Below are positions 31,726 through 40,583 of a stretch of 64,000 bases of DNA, in pieces. The notes beneath the pieces were generated by a model. It was not told the DNA's origin. It saw only the letters and a program-made list of their open reading frames with translations, and did not search any database. Position 1 is the first letter of the stretch. The number at the start of each line of letters is the position of its first letter. The stretch lies in assembly GCF_023015695.1 (NCBI RefSeq), contig NZ_JALKAS010000002.1:62001-126000 (forward strand). Reading direction: 5' to 3'. The stretch comes from Jannaschia sp. S6380. GTDB taxonomy: Bacteria > Pseudomonadota > Alphaproteobacteria > Rhodobacterales > Rhodobacteraceae. Made by a program: the position numbers and the translations under genes.

Positions 31726-33444
31726 ATGAACAAGTTGCTTACCACCACCACGGCGATCGCGATCGGGCTGACGGCCCTTCCCGCCTTCGCCGACATGGAG
31801 GCCGCGCAGGCCTTCCTCGACGAGGAGATCGGCGACCTCTCGACCCTGACCCGCGAGGAGCAGGAGGCCGAGATGCAGTGGTTCGTCGACGCCGCCGAGC
31901 CGTATCAGGGGATGGAGATCAACGTCGTCTCCGAGACGATCACCACGCATGAATACGAAAGCCAGGTCCTGGCCCCCGCCTTCGAGGCGATCACCGGCAT
32001 CAAGGTCAATCACGACCTGATCGGCGAGGGCGACGTCGTCGAGAAGCTGCAGACCCAGATGCAGTCGGGCGAGAACATCTACGACGCCTATGTCAACGAT
32101 TCCGACCTGATCGGCACGCATTGGCGCTATCAGCAGGTGCGCAACCTGACCGACTGGATGGCGGGCGACGGCGCCGAGGTCACCAGCCCGACGCTGGACG
32201 TGGACGACTTCATCGGCACCAGCTTCACCACCGGGCCGGACGGCAAGCTCTATCAGTTGCCGACGCAGCAATTCGCGAACCTCTACTGGTTCCGCTACGA
32301 CTGGTTCAACGACGAGAAGAACAAGGCCGATTTCCAGGAAGCCTATGGCTACGAGCTGGGCGTGCCGGTGAACTGGTCCGCCTACGAGGACATCGCCGAG
32401 TTCTTCACCGGCCGCGACCTCAGCCATCTGGGCGTCGAGGGCGAGGTCTTCGGCAACATGGATTACGGCAAGAAGGACCCATCGCTCGGCTGGCGCTACA
32501 CCGATGCCTGGATGTCGATGGCCGGCATGGGCGACGTGGGCGAGCCGAACGGCCTGCCGGTCGACGAATGGGGCATTCGCGTGAACGAGAATTCGCAGCC
32601 CGTCGGCTCCTGCGTGGCGCGGGGCGGGGCGACGAACTCGCCCGCGGCGGTCTATGCGGTGACCAAGGCGATCGAATGGCTCGACAAGTACGCCCCGCCC
32701 ACCGCCGCCGGCATGACCTTCGGCGAGGCCGGCCCGATCCCCGCGCAGGGCAACGTGGCCCAGCAGATGTTCTGGTACACGGCCTTCACCGCCGACACGG
32801 TCAAGCCCGACCTGCCGGTGATGAACGAGGACGGCACCCCCAAGTGGCGCATGGCCCCCTCGCCGCACGGCGTCTACTGGGAGGAGGGCATGAAGGTCGG
32901 CTATCAGGATGCCGGATCCTGGACGCTGATGGAATCGACGCCGCTCGACCGCGCGCAGGCCGCCTGGCTCTATGCGCAGTTCGTGACGTCGAAGACGGTC
33001 GACGTGAAGAAATCGCATGAGGGCCTGACCTTCATCCGCGAGTCGACCATCCAGGACGAGAGCTTCACCGAACGCGCCGACAAGCTGGGCGGCCTGGTCG
33101 AGTTCTACCGCTCGCCCGCCCGCGTCCAGTGGTCCCCGACGGGGACGAACGTGCCGGACTATCCCAAGCTGGCGCAGCTCTGGTGGCAGAACATCGGCGA
33201 CGCGATGTCGGGGGCGAAGACCCCGCAGGAGGCGCTCGACAGCCTCTGCGCCGATCAGGAGCGGGTGCTGGAGCGTCTGGAACGCGCCGGCGTGCAGGGC
33301 GATCTGGGCCCCGTCCTGAACGAGGAGCAGGATCCGTCCTACTGGCTTGAACAGCCGGGCGCGCCCAAGGCCAAGATCGAGAACGAGGACGAGGAGCCTC
33401 AGACGATCGCCTATGACGAGCTGATCCAGTCTTGGGAACAGTGA
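31726..33444 (+). CDS. glpV: Glycerol-binding periplasmic protein (GlpV-like)
   Basis: A 572-residue extracellular solute-binding protein, unusually large for CUT1 and matching GlpV of glycerol ABC systems. Signal peptide NKLLTTTTAIAIGLTALPAFA with cleavage before DMEAAQ. Visible ligand-domain features include INVVSETITTHEYESQVLAP, GENIYDAYVNDSDLIG and YQLPTQQFANLYWFRYDWF. It has its own GGGAGGA site and is followed by a strong hairpin, which marks the operon end. Confidence 0.88.
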   Translation: MNKLLTTTTAIAIGLTALPAFADMEAAQAFLDEEIGDLSTLTREEQEAEMQWFVDAAEPYQGMEINVVSETITTHEYESQVLAPAFEAITGIKVNHDLIGEGDVVEKLQTQMQSGENIYDAYVNDSDLIGTHWRYQQVRNLTDWMAGDGAEVTSPTLDVDDFIGTSFTTGPDGKLYQLPTQQFANLYWFRYDWFNDEKNKADFQEAYGYELGVPVNWSAYEDIAEFFTGRDLSHLGVEGEVFGNMDYGKKDPSLGWRYTDAWMSMAGMGDVGEPNGLPVDEWGIRVNENSQPVGSCVARGGATNSPAAVYAVTKAIEWLDKYAPPTAAGMTFGEAGPIPAQGNVAQQMFWYTAFTADTVKPDLPVMNEDGTPKWRMAPSPHGVYWEEGMKVGYQDAGSWTLMESTPLDRAQAAWLYAQFVTSKTVDVKKSHEGLTFIRESTIQDESFTERADKLGGLVEFYRSPARVQWSPTGTNVPDYPKLAQLWWQNIGDAMSGAKTPQEALDSLCADQERVLERLERAGVQGDLGPVLNEEQDPSYWLEQPGAPKAKIENEDEEPQTIAYDELIQSWEQ

Positions 33445-33453
33445 CCTGAACTT

Positions 33454-33481
33454 CGCGGGGCCGGTTCGATCCGGCCCCGCG
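33454..33481 (+). terminator. Hairpin at end of glycerol operon
   Basis: Perfect 11-bp stem CGCGGGGCCGG / CCGGCCCCGCG with loop TTCGAT, starting ten bases after the glpV stop. No T-run follows (ACCCCGACC), so it may stabilise the 3' end or support weak termination. Confidence 0.75.
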
Positions 33482-33600
33482 ACCCCGACCCGCCGGCCAG
33501 CGACGCCGGTTTCCCCGCAGATCCCGTCGAACATGCCGCCCGGTTGCGTCCGGGCGCCGCGCTCTGCATCGTCGCGCGCGGACGGGGCGGAGGGCCGGGC

Positions 33601-34533
33601 ATGACGATCGACGCAGTGATCACCTGGGTGGATGGCGAAGACCCCGCCCACCGGGCCCGGCGCGCGGCGCATGGCGACGCGGCCGCGCATCCCGACGCCG
33701 CGGCGGCCACGCGCTTCGCCAGTTCGGGCGAGCTGCGCTTCGCCGTCCTGTCGCTTCTGCGGTTCTGCCCGTTCGTCCGGCGCATCCATGTGGTGACCGA
33801 TTCCCAGCATCCCGTGCCGCTGGATCCGGTGCTGGCCGATCCGGCGCGTGCGGCCCGGATCCGGGTCGTCGACCATGCCGAGGCCTTCGGCGCCCATGCC
33901 GACCTGCTGCCGGTCTTCTCCTCCCGCTCCATCGAGACGATGATCCACCGGATCCCCGACCTGGCCGAACGGTTCCTCTATCTCAACGACGACATCTTCG
34001 TCGGGCGGCCGATGTCCGAGGCGGATTATTTCGATGGCGACCGACCCGTGTTGCGCGGGCATCTGCGGCGCTTTCCGAACCCGTGGCTGGCCCGGCTGAA
34101 ACGGGTCGTGCGCGGCGAGCGTCCCGGCTATGCGGCGGCACAGCGGGCGGCCGCGCGCCGCGTCGGGCGCCGCGACACCTATCTGCTGGCGGAACATCAA
34201 CCGCATCCGATGCGCCGTTCGACCTTGGCGGAGTTCTTCGCCGACGACGCGCAGGGGCTGCGTGCGCAGGCCGGGCACCGGTTCCGCTCGGTCGCGCAGG
34301 TCTCTCCGATGGGGCTGGCGAGCCATCTGGAATTGGCCGCCGGCGCGCGCGTGACGCCGCCGCTCGACATCGGCTACGTGCGGCCCGGGCGGCCGGCGGG
34401 CGCGGCGCTTGACGCGGTGCTGGCGCGGTTCCTGGACGGAGCCTACGCCTCCTTCTGCGTGCAGAGCCTCGATGCCATGTCCGACCGCGACCGCAGCGCG
34501 ATCCTGGCCGCACTCGAGGCGCGCTACGTCTGA
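33601..34533 (+). CDS. Stealth-type hexose-1-phosphotransferase
   Basis: A 310-residue member of the Stealth family, enzymes that transfer sugar-1-phosphate units in capsule or exopolysaccharide synthesis. Conserved region 1 is IDAVITWVDGEDP at the N-terminus, region 2 is GELRFAVLSLLRFCPFVRRI followed by VVTDSQ, and later come IETMIHRIPDLAERFLYLND and DIFVG. The start at 33601 is an ATG with GGAGGG about ten bases upstream. No other polysaccharide genes are adjacent except the MsbA-like exporter 85 bases downstream on the same strand. Confidence 0.87.
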   Translation: MTIDAVITWVDGEDPAHRARRAAHGDAAAHPDAAAATRFASSGELRFAVLSLLRFCPFVRRIHVVTDSQHPVPLDPVLADPARAARIRVVDHAEAFGAHADLLPVFSSRSIETMIHRIPDLAERFLYLNDDIFVGRPMSEADYFDGDRPVLRGHLRRFPNPWLARLKRVVRGERPGYAAAQRAAARRVGRRDTYLLAEHQPHPMRRSTLAEFFADDAQGLRAQAGHRFRSVAQVSPMGLASHLELAAGARVTPPLDIGYVRPGRPAGAALDAVLARFLDGAYASFCVQSLDAMSDRDRSAILAALEARYV

Positions 34534-34618
34534 CCGGCGCCCGATCCCGGTGCGGGTGCTGGACCGGGGGTGCCAAACCCGCTAGGTCGCCGGGTGCATC
34601 CGGCGAACGAGGCGCCCC

Positions 34619-36385
34619 TTGGCGAAGACTGGCAAGCCCGACTTGCGCTCCATGAGCGACCGCGCGATCTTCGCGCGGCTCTGGCGCGACTATCTGCGCG
34701 CGCATGCCCCCATGATCGGGGTCGCCGCGCTTCTGATGGTGATCGAGGGCAGCACGCTGGGAATCCTGGCCTGGATGCTTAAGCCGATGTTCGACCTGGT
34801 TTTCGTGGCCGGGCAGTCCGACGCGATCTGGTGGGTCGGCCTGGGCATCTTCGGGCTGTTCGCCATGCGCGGGGTGACCGGCGTGCTGCAACGCGTGGTG
34901 ATGACCCGCATCTCAAATGCGACCGGGGCGGCGATGCAGGTGGACCTGCTGCGGCACGTCCTGACGCTGGACAACAGCTTTTTCCAGACGATGTCGCCGG
35001 GCACGCTGATCTCGCGCGTGTCGTCGGACGCGCAGGCGACGCAGGGCATCTGGTCGGCGCTGATCCTGGGCGCGGGGCGCGACGTCGTGGCGCTGATCTC
35101 GCTTTCGGTCGTGGCCATCAGCGTCGATCCCGTCTGGGCGCTTGTGGCGGTGATCGGCACGCCGCTCCTGATCCTGCCGACGCTGGTCCTGCAACGCTAC
35201 ATCCGCCGCAAGAGCGCGATGCTCCGCGACATCACCGCCGCCCGCACCACGCGGCTGGACGAGATCTTCCACGGCGTCACGCCGGTCAAGCTGAACGCGC
35301 TGGAGGAATATCAGAACGGCCGCTTCGCGACGCTGACCGACGCCTTCGTCACCGCCAAGGTCAAGGCCGCCGGCGGGTCGGCCATGGTGCCCGGTTTCAT
35401 CGATTTCGCCGTCGGGCTGGGGTTCTTCTGCGTGCTGCTCTACGGCGGGCAGGAGATCATCGCCGGCGAGAAGACGGTGGGCGATTTCATGGCCTTCTTC
35501 ACCGCGATGGCACTGGCGTTCCAGCCGCTGCGCCGGCTGGGCGGCATCGCCGGAACCTGGCAGACGGCGGCGGCCAGCCTGGAGCGTGTCTATGAGCTGT
35601 TCGACATGCGCCCGTCGATGCCCGCCCCGCGCCGCGCGGCGAAGATCCCGGACCTGCCCGATACCACGATCCGGTTCGAGGGGGTGGAACTGTCCTACGG
35701 TTCCGCCGAGGTGCTGCGCGGTCTGGATTTCGTGGCGGAAGCCAAGCAGACCACGGCGCTGGTCGGACCGTCCGGCGGTGGCAAGAGCACCGTCTTCAAC
35801 GTCCTGACCCGACTGGTCGAGCCGTCGGCCGGCCGGGTCACGATCGGCGGCCGCGACATCGCCGAGATGGAGGTGGGCAGCCTGCGGGCGCTGTTTTCGG
35901 TCGTCAGCCAGGACGCCCTGCTCTTCGACGAGACGATCCGCGAGAACATCCTGCTGGGACAGAAGGACGTGTCCGAGGAACGGCTGCAGGCGGCGCTGGA
36001 GGCCGCGCATGTCGCGGATTTTCTGGCCGACATGCCGCAGGGCCTGCAGACGCCCGCGGGGCCGCGCGGCTCCAACCTGTCGGGCGGCCAGCGGCAGCGG
36101 GTGGCCATCGCGCGCGCCCTGCTGCGCGACACGCCGATCCTGCTGCTGGACGAGGCGACCTCGGCGCTGGATGCGGCGGTCGAGGCCAAGGTGCAGGACG
36201 CGATCAACACGTTGGCGCGGGGCCGGACCGTCCTGGTCATCGCGCACCGCCTGGCCACGGTCATCGACGCGGACGCGATCCTGGTCATGGACCGGGGCCG
36301 CGTGGTGGAACGCGGGCGTCATTCCGACCTTCTGGCCGGCGGGGGCCTCTTCGCGGATCTGCACGCGCTTCAGTTCGATCGATGA
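34619..36385 (+). CDS. MsbA-like ABC exporter (fused membrane and ATPase)
   Basis: A 588-residue half-transporter with six N-terminal membrane segments and a C-terminal ATPase: Walker A VGPSGGGKST near residue 383, signature NLSGGQRQRVAIARALLR near 486, Walker B ILLLDEATSALD near 508 and the switch VIAHRLATV. Such exporters move lipids, polysaccharide precursors or drugs. The start is a TTG at 34619; an ATG at 34652 (MSDRAIF) would shorten it by 11 residues. Substrate not predictable; the neighbouring Stealth gene hints at glycolipid. Confidence 0.87.
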   Translation: MAKTGKPDLRSMSDRAIFARLWRDYLRAHAPMIGVAALLMVIEGSTLGILAWMLKPMFDLVFVAGQSDAIWWVGLGIFGLFAMRGVTGVLQRVVMTRISNATGAAMQVDLLRHVLTLDNSFFQTMSPGTLISRVSSDAQATQGIWSALILGAGRDVVALISLSVVAISVDPVWALVAVIGTPLLILPTLVLQRYIRRKSAMLRDITAARTTRLDEIFHGVTPVKLNALEEYQNGRFATLTDAFVTAKVKAAGGSAMVPGFIDFAVGLGFFCVLLYGGQEIIAGEKTVGDFMAFFTAMALAFQPLRRLGGIAGTWQTAAASLERVYELFDMRPSMPAPRRAAKIPDLPDTTIRFEGVELSYGSAEVLRGLDFVAEAKQTTALVGPSGGGKSTVFNVLTRLVEPSAGRVTIGGRDIAEMEVGSLRALFSVVSQDALLFDETIRENILLGQKDVSEERLQAALEAAHVADFLADMPQGLQTPAGPRGSNLSGGQRQRVAIARALLRDTPILLLDEATSALDAAVEAKVQDAINTLARGRTVLVIAHRLATVIDADAILVMDRGRVVERGRHSDLLAGGGLFADLHALQFDR

Positions 36386-36535
36386 CGCAACGGCAACCGG
36401 TCTGTGCGGCGACATTCCGCCGGAACGCTGCGTCTTGGGACACCGCGGCCCCGCATCGGCGCTATCCCCTGTGATCAAACTGAGCCAGACTTCGCCCACT
36501 CCATTCGCGAACTCTGCCAACCAGACAGGTGATCC

Positions 36536-39500
36536 ATGGCCCTTTTCCGCAACATCCGCTTCGGCACGTTCCACGACGACCTTCTGACCGGCACGCGGGG
36601 ACGGGATCTGCTGTTCGGCCTGTGGGGCGACGACACGATCACCGCGGGTGGCGGGAACGACATCGTCTTCGCCGGCTGGGGCGACGACATTCTGCGCGGC
36701 GGGGCGGGGCGCGATCGTCTGTATGGCGGTCGCGGCGACGACACGCTGGAGGGCGGCGCCGGCCGCGACCGGCTGGACGGCGGCCGGGGAACCGACACCG
36801 CGATCTATGCGGGCGGCGTCGCGGATTACGCCGTCATCCAAGGGCGCGGCGATCGTTTCAAGGTCGAGAACCTGAACGATGCCGGCGATGTCGACAGCCT
36901 GCGCGGGATCGAGCGGTTGTATTTCGCGGCCGACGACTACACCGCCGATCTGACGGGCGGGAACAACGCCGTCCTGGCGCGCGACGACACGGCCGACGTA
37001 TCGGCGGACGCGCCCCTCGTGCTGGATGGCCTGACCGAGAACGATTTCGACTTCGACGGCGATGCGCTCTCGATCACCGGCCTGGACACGGCGGGGCTGA
37101 CCGGCATGGCTACGCTGAATGCCGACGGGACGGTCAGCTATGACGCGCAGGGTGCGTTCGACGCGCTGGCCGAAGGCGAGACGGCGCAGACGTCGTTTCT
37201 CTACACCGTCGCCGATGGGCGCGGCGGGTCGGACACGGCGCGCGTGACGGTGACGGTGACGGGGGCGAACGACGCGCCGGTCATCGATGTCGCCACCTCC
37301 TTCACCGTGGCCGAGAACGGTGTCGAGGTCGGCCGGGCCACGGCCACGGATGTCGACGGCGACGCGGTGACCTTCTCGCTGGACGGGGCCGATGCCGCGC
37401 GCTTCTCCATCGCACCGGACGGCACGCTGCGCTTCGACGAGGCGCCGGATTTCGAGACGCCGGGCGATGCCGATGGCGACAACGTCTATGACGTGACGGT
37501 CGTCGCGACCGATGCCGGCGGCCTGAGCGATGCGCGCGACGTGCAGGTGACCGTGACCGACGAGGACGAGACGCCCGCCGGACCGGCGCTGCGCATCAAC
37601 GAATTCCACTACGACAACGCCGGCGCCGATGTCGGCGAGTTCATCGAGGTCGCGGGCACGGCCGGCACGGACATCTCGGGCTGGACGCTCGTGCTATACA
37701 ACGGCAGCAACGGAACGCCCTATCGGACCGTCGCGCTGTCCGGGTCGCTCTCGGGCGAGGACGGCACGGGTTACGCCTCGGTCGACGTGGCGGGCCTGCA
37801 GAACGGGTCGCCGGACGGGATCGCGCTCGTCGCGCCCGACGGCACGGTGGCGGAGTTCCTGTCCTACGAGGGGTCGCTGACGGCCGTGGGTGGCCCGGCG
37901 GACGGGCTGACATCGACCGATATCGGCGTGGCCGAAGGCTCGGACACGGCGATCGGCCAGTCGCTGCAACTGCAGGAGGACGGCACCTGGGCCGGCCCGC
38001 AGGAGGCGACCCGCGACGGCGCCAACGACGGCAGCGGCGGGGGCGGCGGCAACCCTCCGGTGGCCGAGACGCTCTCGCTGAACGAATTCCACTACGACAA
38101 CGCGGGCTCGGACGAGGGCGAATTCATCGAGGTCGCGGGCGACGCGGGCGCCGGCCTCGAGGGGTGGAGCATCGCGCTCTACAACGGGAACGGCGGCGTG
38201 GTCTATCGGACGATCCCGCTATCGGGGTCGCTCTCGGATGACGGGTTCGCCTCGGTCGACGCGACCGGCCTGCAAAACGGCCCGGACGCCATCGCGCTGG
38301 TCACCCCCGACGGGACCGTGGCCGAGTTCATCGCCTACGAGGGCGACGTCACCGCCACCGACGGCCCGGCCGCGGGCATGACCGCCACCGATATCGGCGT
38401 GGCCGAAGGCAGCGACACCGCGGTCGGGCAGTCGTTGCAGAAGCAGGCCGACGGTAGTTGGGCCGGCCCGGCCGACGCCACGCGCGACGCCGCCAACGAC
38501 GATGGCGGCCCGGTCGATCCGGGCGAGAGCGAGGCCGTCCTGATCAGCACGATCCAGGGCAGCGGCGAAAGCTCCACCCTGGTGGACCGCTTCGTGAACG
38601 TGACGGCGGTGGTCACGGCAACGCTGTCCAACGGCTTCTACCTGCAGGAGGAGGACGCGGATGCCGATGGCGATGCGGCGACCTCCGAGGGCATCTTCGT
38701 GTTCACCGGCGGCGCCCCCACCGTGACGCCGGGCGAGATCGTCTTCGCCGAGGGGATCGTGGGCGAGGCATTCGGCCAGACGCAGCTGACCCCCTCGACC
38801 ATTACGGGCGTCGGCAACGGCGATTTGCCGACGGCGGCCAACCTGACGCTGCCGTTCACGCTGGAGGCCGATCTGGAATCGGTCGAGGGGATGCGCGTCT
38901 CGGTGACGTCGGCCGACGATGCCGCGCCGCTGACGGTGATTGAGAACTTCAACTTCGACCGTTTCGGCGAGATCGTCGTCAGCGCGGGCGAGCAGATCCA
39001 GCCCACGCAGATCTTCGACGCGCAGACCCAGGCCGACGAGATCGACGCGCTGCAGGCGCAGAACGCCGCCAACCGCCTGCGGATCGACGACGGATCGAGC
39101 AGCCAGAACCCGACCTCCTTCGCCTATATCGCCAACGACACGGCCGGCGACGATGGCGATGGCATCTTGTCCGCCGGGGACGACTTCGCCCTGGGCAACC
39201 CCGCGCCGCGCATCGGCGCCGAGATGGACGGCCCCATCGAGGGGGTGCTGGGTTTCGGCTTCGGCAGCTACCGCCTGTTCCCGACCGAGACGCTGCCGAT
39301 CGACCCGGCCACCAACGACGGCGCGCGCGATGCCGAGGCGCCCGAGGTGGGCGGCGACCTGAAGGTCGTGAGCTTCAACGCCCTGAACTACTTCACCACC
39401 CTGGGCGAGCGCGGCGCGGATTCGGCCTTCGACCTGGCGCGCCAGACCGAAAAGCTGGTCAACGCCATGGTGGAGCTGGACGGCGATGTGGTCGGATTGC

Positions 39501-40321
39501 AGGAGATCGAGAACAACGGCTTCGGCGACGACTCGGCGATCGCGACCCTGGTGGCCGCACTGAACGACCGGCTGGGCGCCGAGGTCTATGACTTCGTGGA
39601 CCCGACCGAGGATGGTGGCCCGATCGGGACCGACGCGATCGCCACGGGCCTGATCTACAAGACCGAGGCCGTCGGCGTCACCGGATCCGGCTTCCTGGAG
39701 TTCGACGACGGCGGCCAGCAGCGTAACCGCCCCGCCGTGGCCGCCACCTTCGAGGACGAGGATGGCGGGACGGTCACCATCGCCGTCAACCACTTCAAAT
39801 CGAAGGGGCCGAGCGGTCTGGACGCGGGCGATGCCTCGAACCCCGACAGCGATCAGGGCGACGGCCAGGGCTTCTGGAACGCGACCCGGACCGATGCGGC
39901 GAACCAGCTGACGGCGTGGCTGGCCGGCGATCCGTTCGACTCGGGCGATCCGGACTACCTGATCATCGGCGACCTGAACGCCTATTCGCAGGAGGACCCG
40001 GTCCAGGCCATCGAAGAGGCCGGCTATGCCAACCTGCTGGAGCAGTTCGTGGGGGCCGAGAATGCGTATAGCTTCGTGTTCAACGGCCAGCAGGGCGCGC
40101 TCGACCATGCGATGGCCAGCAACTCGCTGGCCGGCCAGGTCACCGGCGTCGCGGAATGGCACATCAATGCCAACGAACCGGACCTGATGGGCTACAGCAG
40201 CGAGTTCACCGATCCGGGCTTCTACAACGGTGACGATCCGTTCGCGGCCTCGGACCACGATCCGCTGATCGTGGGCCTGACCCTGACCACGCCGCAGGAA
40301 GACGGCTTCGTCTTCGCGTGA
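36536..40321 (+). CDS. RTX/lamin-tail/ExeM-type extracellular nuclease
   Basis: A 1261-residue secreted-type protein. Order: RTX calcium repeats (about residues 18-85, several GGxGxD units such as GGAGRDRLYGGRGDDTL), cadherin/VCBS-like repeats (about 150-345), two tandem lamin-tail-like domains that both begin INEFHYDNAG or LNEFHYDNAG (about 353-500 and 514-660), an OB-like part with ISTIQGSGESSTLVDR, then an endonuclease/exonuclease/phosphatase domain from about residue 940 (VVSFNALNYF, GLQEIENNGF, NHFKSKG, IGDLNAYSQED, SDHDPLI). No Sec signal peptide; the acidic end followed by GFVFA resembles type I secretion substrates. It probably degrades external DNA. Confidence 0.9.
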   Translation: MALFRNIRFGTFHDDLLTGTRGRDLLFGLWGDDTITAGGGNDIVFAGWGDDILRGGAGRDRLYGGRGDDTLEGGAGRDRLDGGRGTDTAIYAGGVADYAVIQGRGDRFKVENLNDAGDVDSLRGIERLYFAADDYTADLTGGNNAVLARDDTADVSADAPLVLDGLTENDFDFDGDALSITGLDTAGLTGMATLNADGTVSYDAQGAFDALAEGETAQTSFLYTVADGRGGSDTARVTVTVTGANDAPVIDVATSFTVAENGVEVGRATATDVDGDAVTFSLDGADAARFSIAPDGTLRFDEAPDFETPGDADGDNVYDVTVVATDAGGLSDARDVQVTVTDEDETPAGPALRINEFHYDNAGADVGEFIEVAGTAGTDISGWTLVLYNGSNGTPYRTVALSGSLSGEDGTGYASVDVAGLQNGSPDGIALVAPDGTVAEFLSYEGSLTAVGGPADGLTSTDIGVAEGSDTAIGQSLQLQEDGTWAGPQEATRDGANDGSGGGGGNPPVAETLSLNEFHYDNAGSDEGEFIEVAGDAGAGLEGWSIALYNGNGGVVYRTIPLSGSLSDDGFASVDATGLQNGPDAIALVTPDGTVAEFIAYEGDVTATDGPAAGMTATDIGVAEGSDTAVGQSLQKQADGSWAGPADATRDAANDDGGPVDPGESEAVLISTIQGSGESSTLVDRFVNVTAVVTATLSNGFYLQEEDADADGDAATSEGIFVFTGGAPTVTPGEIVFAEGIVGEAFGQTQLTPSTITGVGNGDLPTAANLTLPFTLEADLESVEGMRVSVTSADDAAPLTVIENFNFDRFGEIVVSAGEQIQPTQIFDAQTQADEIDALQAQNAANRLRIDDGSSSQNPTSFAYIANDTAGDDGDGILSAGDDFALGNPAPRIGAEMDGPIEGVLGFGFGSYRLFPTETLPIDPATNDGARDAEAPEVGGDLKVVSFNALNYFTTLGERGADSAFDLARQTEKLVNAMVELDGDVVGLQEIENNGFGDDSAIATLVAALNDRLGAEVYDFVDPTEDGGPIGTDAIATGLIYKTEAVGVTGSGFLEFDDGGQQRNRPAVAATFEDEDGGTVTIAVNHFKSKGPSGLDAGDASNPDSDQGDGQGFWNATRTDAANQLTAWLAGDPFDSGDPDYLIIGDLNAYSQEDPVQAIEEAGYANLLEQFVGAENAYSFVFNGQQGALDHAMASNSLAGQVTGVAEWHINANEPDLMGYSSEFTDPGFYNGDDPFAASDHDPLIVGLTLTTPQEDGFVFA

Positions 40322-40329
40322 CGGATTTG

Positions 40330-40352
40330 CCCGGCCTCTTGACGGGGCCGGG
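40330..40352 (+). terminator. Hairpin after nuclease gene
   Basis: CCCGGCC and GGCCGGG pair over a nine-base loop nine bases after the nuclease stop. There is no T-run, so this is a probable but weak terminator. Confidence 0.6.
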
Positions 40353-40441
40353 TCCATCGGCGCGCCAGGGAAAATGCCCGAAACGGGCTGGCCATACGGC
40401 CGCCGACGGGGCAAGAGATGCGGGCGCCGGACGCGCCGGAC

Positions 40442-40518
40442 GGGCCCATAGCTCAGCTGGATAGAGCAGCCGACTTCTAATCGGCAGGTCGAGGGTTCGA
40501 ATCCTTCTGGGCCCGCCA
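40442..40518 (+). tRNA. tRNA-Arg (anticodon TCT)
   Basis: A 77-base cloverleaf with encoded CCA. Acceptor stem GGGCCCA pairs with TGGGCCC, D-arm contains GCTCAGCTGGATAGAGC, the anticodon stem GCCGA/TCGGC encloses CTTCTAA (anticodon TCT, reading AGA/AGG), and the T-loop is TTCGAAT. It lies between the nuclease gene and the convergent typA gene. Confidence 0.98.
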
Positions 40519-40583
40519 CGCGCCGGTGACGCGATCGCGACGGGGCGGACCGTTCCGCCCCGGATGCGTTTCTGCCGGCGCCG

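Noticed and set aside
34913..40519. Long minus-strand frames opposite the ABC exporter and the nuclease gene
   Set aside because: They are composition shadows of well-supported plus-strand genes, with Arg/His-rich translations and no motifs.
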